The notes under the pieces: model-generated | Seen by the model: the letters and a program-made list of their open reading frames with translations, nothing else | What the model was told of the DNA's origin: nothing | The model's database searches: none | In this document: positions 59,767 through 64,000 of the stretch, piece after piece | How the letters are laid out: each line of letters begins with the position of its first letter | Position numbering within the stretch: the first letter of the stretch is position 1 | DNA from: JAENVU01 sp031422675 | Lineage (GTDB): Bacteria; Actinomycetota; Acidimicrobiia; IMCC26256; JAENVU01 | Length of the DNA: 64,000 nt | Direction of reading: 5' to 3' | Assembly: GCA_031422675.1 (NCBI GenBank) | Contig: JANPMG010000009.1 | Coordinates: 33,416 to 97,415 of the forward strand | Made by a program: the position numbers and the translations under genes

Positions 59767-60632
59767 CCGAGTACGAGCCCAGCGGTGAGGAGCGCGGCGA
59801 GGGCGATGGTGAACCGCACGGTCCCGATGAGCGCGCCCACCAGTTCCAGGGGCTGCTCGCTTCGCATCACGACGCGCGCCGGCGTGATCGCGAGCGGTGC
59901 GGCGATCAACGCGAGCAGCGCCGATGGCTCCTGGACCGCGATCGGGATCACAGCCAGCAGCGCGACGCCAAGACCGGCAACGAAGAGACCGCGTGCGGCC
60001 CGTCGGCCGAGCCGCACCGCGAGGGTGCGCTTCCCGGCGATGGCGTCACCCTCGATGTCTCGGATGTTGTTCGCCATGAGCACTGCGCAGGCCGGGAGAC
60101 CGACTGCGAGCGATCCCCACCACGCGGCGGCGGGCACGGTTCGGTGCTGCACGTAGGCGGAGCCCGCGCACGCGGCGAACCCGAAGAATGCCAGCACCGC
60201 GAGCTCGCCGAATCCGGAGTATCCGTACGGGCGGCGGCCGCCGGTGTAGCCCCACGCAGCTGCGATCGCGACCGCACCCAACGCGAGCAGGCGCGGATCC
60301 ACCACGAGGGCCAGGCCACCACCCACCATCGCAGCGAGAGCGAGCGCGCACCACGCCGCGCGACGCACCGCAGCCGGAGCCGCCACGCCGCTCGCGGTGA
60401 GCCGCATGGGCCCGCGCCGATCGGCATCGGTCCCCCGCACGCCGTCGGAATAGTCGTTTGCGTAGTTGACGCCCACTTGCAGCGCGATCGCGACCGCCGC
60501 CGCGAGTGCGGCGCGGCCGGGGCGAAACGACGCGTCGACCGTCGCCGCCGCGGTCCCCACCGCGACCGGTGCGATCGCGAGCGGCAACGTGCGCGGCCGC
60601 GCCCCGGCGAGCCACTCCGAGTAGGTGGCCAC
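59763..60632 (-). CDS. menA: 1,4-dihydroxy-2-naphthoate polyprenyltransferase
   Basis: A 289-aa UbiA-family membrane enzyme that attaches the polyprenyl chain to dihydroxynaphthoate. Both Asp-rich prenyl-diphosphate motifs are present: NYANDYSDGVRGTD and NNIRDIEGDAIAGKRT. About eight helices are visible. The start is GTG 60632 (VATYSEWLAGARPRTLPLAIAPV), 8 nt downstream of the menB stop at 60641; the frame is open further upstream inside menB but without MenA-like sequence. Confidence 0.92.
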   Translation of the reverse strand: MATYSEWLAGARPRTLPLAIAPVAVGTAAATVDASFRPGRAALAAAVAIALQVGVNYANDYSDGVRGTDADRRGPMRLTASGVAAPAAVRRAAWCALALAAMVGGGLALVVDPRLLALGAVAIAAAWGYTGGRRPYGYSGFGELAVLAFFGFAACAGSAYVQHRTVPAAAWWGSLAVGLPACAVLMANNIRDIEGDAIAGKRTLAVRLGRRAARGLFVAGLGVALLAVIPIAVQEPSALLALIAAPLAITPARVVMRSEQPLELVGALIGTVRFTIALAALLTAGLVLG

Positions 60633-60640
60633 CGGCGCGG

Positions 60641-61483
60641 TCAGGGTCGCTTCGGGAACTGGTCGAAGTCCGGTGATCGCCGCTCGAGGTAGGCGCGTTT
60701 GCCCTCCTGCGCTTCCTCGGTCATGTAATAGAGCAGCGTGGCGTCGCCCGCCAGTTGCTGGATGCCCGCGAGCCCGTCGTCCGCCGCGTTCATCGACGCC
60801 TTGACCATCCGCAACGCGAGCGGGCTCATCTCGAGCATCTCGCGACACCAGACCACGGTTTCTTCTTCGAGCGCTGCGAGCGGGACCACCGTGTTGATCA
60901 ACCCCATGGCCAGCGCCTCGTCCGCGCCGTACTGACGGCACAGCATCCAGATCTCGCGCGCCTTCTTCTGGCCGACCGAGCGAGCGAGGAGACCCGACCC
61001 GTACCCGCCGTCGAACGACCCGACCTTGGGACCGGTCTGACCGAACCGCGCGTTGTCGGCCGCGATCGTGAGGTCGCAGACCACGTGCAGGACGTGTCCA
61101 CCACCGATCGCGTACCCGGCGACCATCGCGACAACCGGCTTCGGGAGCCGACGGATCTGGATCTGGAGATCGAGGACGTTGAGCCGGCCGACACCGTCGT
61201 CGCCGACGTAGCCGTCGTCGCCGCGCACGCGTTGGTCACCGCCGGAGCAGAAGGCATCCGGGCCTTCACCCGTGAGGACGATCACACCGATTTTGGGATC
61301 GTCACGGGCGATGTCGAAGGCGTCGCGAAGTTCGAACAGCGTCCGGGGTCGAAATGCGTTTCGCACCTCCGGACGGCAGATCGTGATCTTGGCGATGCCG
61401 CCTGCAATCTCGGAGCGGATGTCCGAATATTCGGGACCGGACGGCTGCCACTGCGCTCCGGGGCGAATCGGGTTCGTGGTCAC
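60641..61483 (-). CDS. menB: 1,4-dihydroxy-2-naphthoyl-CoA synthase
   Basis: A 280-aa crotonase-fold enzyme closing the naphthoquinone ring from o-succinylbenzoyl-CoA. Typical: PEVRNAFRPRTLFELRDAF, DAFCSGGDQRVRGDDGYV, VAGYAIGGGHVLHVVCDLTIAADNARFGQTGPKVGSFDGGYGS and the C-terminal SPDFDQFPKRP. The oxyanion-hole glycines and the Asp in SFDGG are intact. GTG 61483 has GGAGG 4 nt upstream. It is divergent from menE with 50 nt between. Confidence 0.95.
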   Translation of the reverse strand: MTTNPIRPGAQWQPSGPEYSDIRSEIAGGIAKITICRPEVRNAFRPRTLFELRDAFDIARDDPKIGVIVLTGEGPDAFCSGGDQRVRGDDGYVGDDGVGRLNVLDLQIQIRRLPKPVVAMVAGYAIGGGHVLHVVCDLTIAADNARFGQTGPKVGSFDGGYGSGLLARSVGQKKAREIWMLCRQYGADEALAMGLINTVVPLAALEEETVVWCREMLEMSPLALRMVKASMNAADDGLAGIQQLAGDATLLYYMTEEAQEGKRAYLERRSPDFDQFPKRP

Positions 61484-61533
61484 GGTTCCTCCAACTCTGG
61501 GAGTGATCACTCCAACGGTTACCGTACCGATCC

Positions 61534-62721
61534 ATGACCACCGCCGACGAGTCGCGGCTCGTCGCCGTGATGCTCCCCGCACCCGCGGCCGCGGCGGCGA
61601 TCAGCCGGACGTGGGACGGGGGTGGCGCGGTGGCCGTCGTCGATCCCGGCGGCCCGAACCTGCGCGAGCGGCTCGAACGGCTGGCCCCCACCCACGTGAT
61701 CGACATCGCCGGCGAGCACCGATATCCGGCCGGGCGCGGCGTGGCGTCAACCGTCGCCGCGGTGGTCGCGACCTCGGGCACCACGGGTGCGGCGCAGTTC
61801 GTCGAGCTGACTATCGGCGGTCTGCGCGCGTCGGCGGAAGCAGTGCATGCCGCACTCGACGTGGATCCCGATCGCGACCGCTGGCTCGCGTGTGTGCCGC
61901 TCCACCATGTCGCCGGACTCGCGATCGTCGCCCGCGCCTATTTCACCGACACCTCACTCACCGTGCACCCCAGGTTCGACCCGAGCGCGATTGCGCGCGA
62001 CGCGGACGCCGCAACGCTGATCTCGTTGGTCCCGACGATGCTCCGACGAGTGCTCGATTCCCATCCGCCGGTGCTGCGCAAGTTCCGGCAGGTGTTGGTT
62101 GGTGGTGGCCCGATCGCGCCGGCGCTACACGCGGCGGCGACGGACGCGGGCGTTGCGCTCGTCACAACCTACGGCCTCACCGAAACGGGCGGCGGCTGTG
62201 TTCATGACGGCCACGCGTTGGCCGGTGTCGAGATCGCCGTGCGCGCCGGCCCGGACGGACGCGGTGAAATCTGCGTGCGCGGCCCGGTGCTCATGCGCGG
62301 CTATCGCGCGGCGAGCGGAGAGGGCACGACCACTTCGCCGATCGACGCGGATGGTTGGTTCCCAACCGGCGATACCGGCGTCTTGGATGGCACCGGGCGG
62401 CTCACCGTGGTGGACCGCATCAAGGATCTCATCATCACCGGCGGCGTCAACACGAGCCCGATCGCTATCGAGCGCAAGCTTGCAACCGTCGTAGGCATCG
62501 CCGACGTCGCCGTCGTCGGAGCCGAAGACGCCGAGTGGGGCGAGCGGGTGGTTGCGTGTGTCGTGCCGACGGACCCAGCGGCACCGCCGACCCTGGCCGC
62601 ACTGCGCGACGCCGGGCGCGCGGCCGGACTCGGCGAGGCAGAACTCCCTCGGGAGCTGCGCATCGTCGCGACGATCCCCCGCACCCCCGGCGGAAAGATT
62701 CTCCGCACCCAACTCCGGTAA
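61534..62721 (+). CDS. menE: o-Succinylbenzoate-CoA ligase
   Basis: A 395-aa acyl-adenylate-forming enzyme, short at the N-terminus relative to typical MenE (about 450-500 aa). The ATP loop is VATSGTTGAAQFVEL; the adenylate motif is TYGLTETGGGCVHDG, followed by GEICVRGPVLMRGY, WFPTGDTGVLDGTGRLTVVDRIKDLIITGGVNTSP and the catalytic Lys in TPGGKILRTQL. Completes a near-full men set (F, D, H, C, E, B, A, G). ATG 61534 has no strong ribosome site. Confidence 0.93.
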   Translation: MTTADESRLVAVMLPAPAAAAAISRTWDGGGAVAVVDPGGPNLRERLERLAPTHVIDIAGEHRYPAGRGVASTVAAVVATSGTTGAAQFVELTIGGLRASAEAVHAALDVDPDRDRWLACVPLHHVAGLAIVARAYFTDTSLTVHPRFDPSAIARDADAATLISLVPTMLRRVLDSHPPVLRKFRQVLVGGGPIAPALHAAATDAGVALVTTYGLTETGGGCVHDGHALAGVEIAVRAGPDGRGEICVRGPVLMRGYRAASGEGTTTSPIDADGWFPTGDTGVLDGTGRLTVVDRIKDLIITGGVNTSPIAIERKLATVVGIADVAVVGAEDAEWGERVVACVVPTDPAAPPTLAALRDAGRAAGLGEAELPRELRIVATIPRTPGGKILRTQLR

Positions 62722-62809
62722 CCGCCCGATGATCGTCGGCCGGCGCACGACCCGCGGCAGCGAATCCTCAGGCTCGATGTCCGTCCAACCCCGGGCAAGG
62801 CTCAGCTCA

Positions 62810-63502
62810 TCAGTGGTCGACCGGTGTCGTCGCCGGATCGGGTCGGCCGAGCGCCTCGTCCGCATAGCGGTCCGGATCGGCATCGAAGCGTGCGGTACAG
62901 GTCTCGGAGCAGAACGAATAGGCCCAGCCCAGGTACGTCCGGCTCGCGTTGGACTCCCTCGGATCGAGACGCATGCGGCACACCGGGTCGACCTCTGCAT
63001 CGTCGATCCCTGAGGCGACCAGGCGAATGATAAAGGCCTCCACGGGCTCGGCGATGTTGTGCAACGTCAATCGACCCAATGGATGTGCGACGAAACGAAC
63101 CCCGGCCCCGGCCGCCACCGGCTGCGAGGCCACGACCTGTCCTGGTCCGGCCGCACTCGCGAGCCGCGCCGCCACATTGACGGTCTGACCGAAGACGTCA
63201 CCCGGTCTGGTGATGATCGGCCCGACGTGCACGCCAACGCGTACCGTCGGATACTTCGGTTCCGCGTGGATTGCTGAGACGAATCGAACCACCGTCTCGA
63301 GGGTCGGCGCGATCTCCTCTCCTCGGAGCATCACTGCGTCACCGATGGTCTTGACGACTTCGACCTCCCCGCCGAGAGCTTGTTCCGCCAGAGCGAGGAG
63401 GCGATCGGCAATCACGACCGCTTCCTCATCGCCATGCGCGTCAGTCAGCGCGCTGAATCCGACGAGGTCAGCGAAGACGATGACCGCCGTGTCCGGACTC
63501 AT
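62810..63502 (-). CDS. Class III nucleotide cyclase domain fused to a YHS metal-binding domain
   Basis: A 230-aa protein. The cyclase part (residues 1-170) has the first metal Asp in FADLVGFSALTDAHGD, the second region KTIGDAVML and the GQTVNVAARLA segment, so the catalytic core seems intact. The last ~45 residues form a YHS domain (DPVCRMRLDP, then FCSETCTARFDADPDRY), which binds metal. No membrane helix. ATG 63502; a GTG 33 nt upstream is possible. It is divergent from another YHS protein. A metal-tuned cAMP source is an inference. Confidence 0.8.
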   Translation of the reverse strand: MSPDTAVIVFADLVGFSALTDAHGDEEAVVIADRLLALAEQALGGEVEVVKTIGDAVMLRGEEIAPTLETVVRFVSAIHAEPKYPTVRVGVHVGPIITRPGDVFGQTVNVAARLASAAGPGQVVASQPVAAGAGVRFVAHPLGRLTLHNIAEPVEAFIIRLVASGIDDAEVDPVCRMRLDPRESNASRTYLGWAYSFCSETCTARFDADPDRYADEALGRPDPATTPVDH

Positions 63503-63691
63503 TTGCGCGGAGTATCGCAGCGGGCAGCAACCCACCTTGCGGGGCCACGTGCACGCGCGCCTTCGGCTGAGCCGGTCGCAGTCATCGACCGAGCGTACGG
63601 CGTTGGCGCTCAGAGTGTCTCGACGTAGTGACTTTGGACCCTTCTACAACCCACCGTCGGAGCAGAAGCTCTCCTGAGATGGGAGGTGCCG

Positions 63692-64000
63692 ATGGCCGAC
63701 AACCATGACGTTCGTCGAAAATCGTCTCAGCCCCAGCCGGTCCCATGCGACACGCCCCGCATGGTGAAGGATCCCGTGTGCGAGATGATGGTCAACCCGA
63801 CGTCTGCGCTCCGCAGCGACATCGGTGGTCGGACGTTCTACTTCTGCAGCAGCGGGTGTCAGCGCACCTTCGAAGCTCCCGACGAGGAGCTTCGGCGCAT
63901 GAAGCGCCGGGCGACAATCGCGATGGCCGGGGTGTTGGTCCTGGCCATCCTGCGGGTCGCAGTGTTCCTCGGACTCGCGGCCGGAGCGACGTTGCTGACG
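63692..64000 (+). CDS. YHS-domain membrane protein (partial, runs off window)
   Basis: The first 103 residues are visible. A polar start (MADNHDVRRKSSQPQP) leads to a YHS domain (MVKDPVCEMMVNP, then TFYFCSSGCQRTFEAPDEEL), then a basic turn and a membrane helix (AGVLVLAILRVAVFLGLAAG) at the window end. Similar N-termini occur in copper P-type ATPases and other metal-handling membrane proteins, but the rest is not visible. GGGAGG lies at 63681-63686, 5 nt before the ATG. Divergent from the cyclase-YHS gene. Confidence 0.8.
   Translation, partial: MADNHDVRRKSSQPQPVPCDTPRMVKDPVCEMMVNPTSALRSDIGGRTFYFCSSGCQRTFEAPDEELRRMKRRATIAMAGVLVLAILRVAVFLGLAAGATLLT

Noticed and set aside
1..64000. tRNA/rRNA genes, CRISPR arrays, insertion sequences or prophage genes
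   Set aside because: No cloverleaf-type T-arm sequences, regularly spaced repeats, transposase or integrase motifs were recognised by eye; a tRNA scan would be needed to be certain.

Overview
The window is GC-rich, densely coding DNA with many 4-bp ATGA/GTGA gene junctions and frequent GTG/TTG starts. It encodes a LuxR-type regulator and GAF-domain kinase closely resembling mycobacterial DevR/DevS, an LLM-class (probably F420-dependent) oxidoreductase, a complete menaquinone pathway, ECF sigma factors and many lipoproteins. Together these point to an actinomycete (phylum Actinomycetota), perhaps an Acidimicrobiia-like lineage. That placement is inference, since no rRNA or tRNA gene is visible. 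No CRISPR array, prophage, IS element or RNA gene was recognised.

Layout. (1) 1-8.6 kb, minus strand: one apparent operon with three carotenoid-cleavage-oxygenase-family enzymes around a branched-chain-amino-acid-type ABC importer (binding protein, fused LivH-LivM permease, LivG, LivF). (2) 8.7-19.3 kb: a D-aminoacylase-like amidohydrolase, release factor 3, a lipase / Baeyer-Villiger monooxygenase / spermidine-synthase-like operon, a secreted esterase, a nitronate-monooxygenase-like enzyme and a serine beta-lactamase-like hydrolase. A 48-bp palindrome-bearing element occurs in two divergent promoter regions here. (3) 19.37-19.85 kb: a glutathione peroxidase whose catalytic residue is encoded by an in-frame TGA followed by a bacterial SECIS-like hairpin, i.e. 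a probable selenoprotein. (4) 19.9-29.2 kb, cell envelope: a family 2 glycosyltransferase, two paralogous secreted hydrolases in opposite orientation, and between them a P-loop protein / ABC exporter / CapA operon and a beta-propeller phytase. (5) 29.3-35.1 kb: a sigma factor with an anti-sigma-like partner, an LLM oxidoreductase, an EamA transporter with a very His-rich tail, an alpha/beta hydrolase and a multicopper oxidase. (6) 35.2-45.9 kb: a hypoxia/redox stress island with DevS-like and DevR-like proteins, a PPOX-fold protein, two universal stress proteins, an OmpR-type two-component system, MFS transporter, cupredoxin, DsbA-like protein and SOD-like protein. DevR-box-like motifs lie upstream of several of these genes. 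(7) 45.9-53.6 kb: an ECF sigma operon with membrane and neocarzinostatin-like exported proteins, a Calx-beta/fibronectin secreted protein, a UGT-type glycosyltransferase and an ABC exporter divergent from a MerR-type regulator. (8) 54.5-62.7 kb: menG, menF, menD, menH, menC, menA, menB and menE. (9) 62.8-64 kb: a nucleotide cyclase with a YHS domain, divergent from a second YHS-domain membrane protein cut by the window end.

How parts may work together: the DevRS pair, universal stress proteins, copper oxidase, cupredoxin, DsbA-like protein and selenoperoxidase fit an organism facing changing oxygen and redox conditions and respiring with menaquinone. The first operon looks like import plus oxidative cleavage of a hydrophobic or aromatic substrate that cannot be named from sequence alone.
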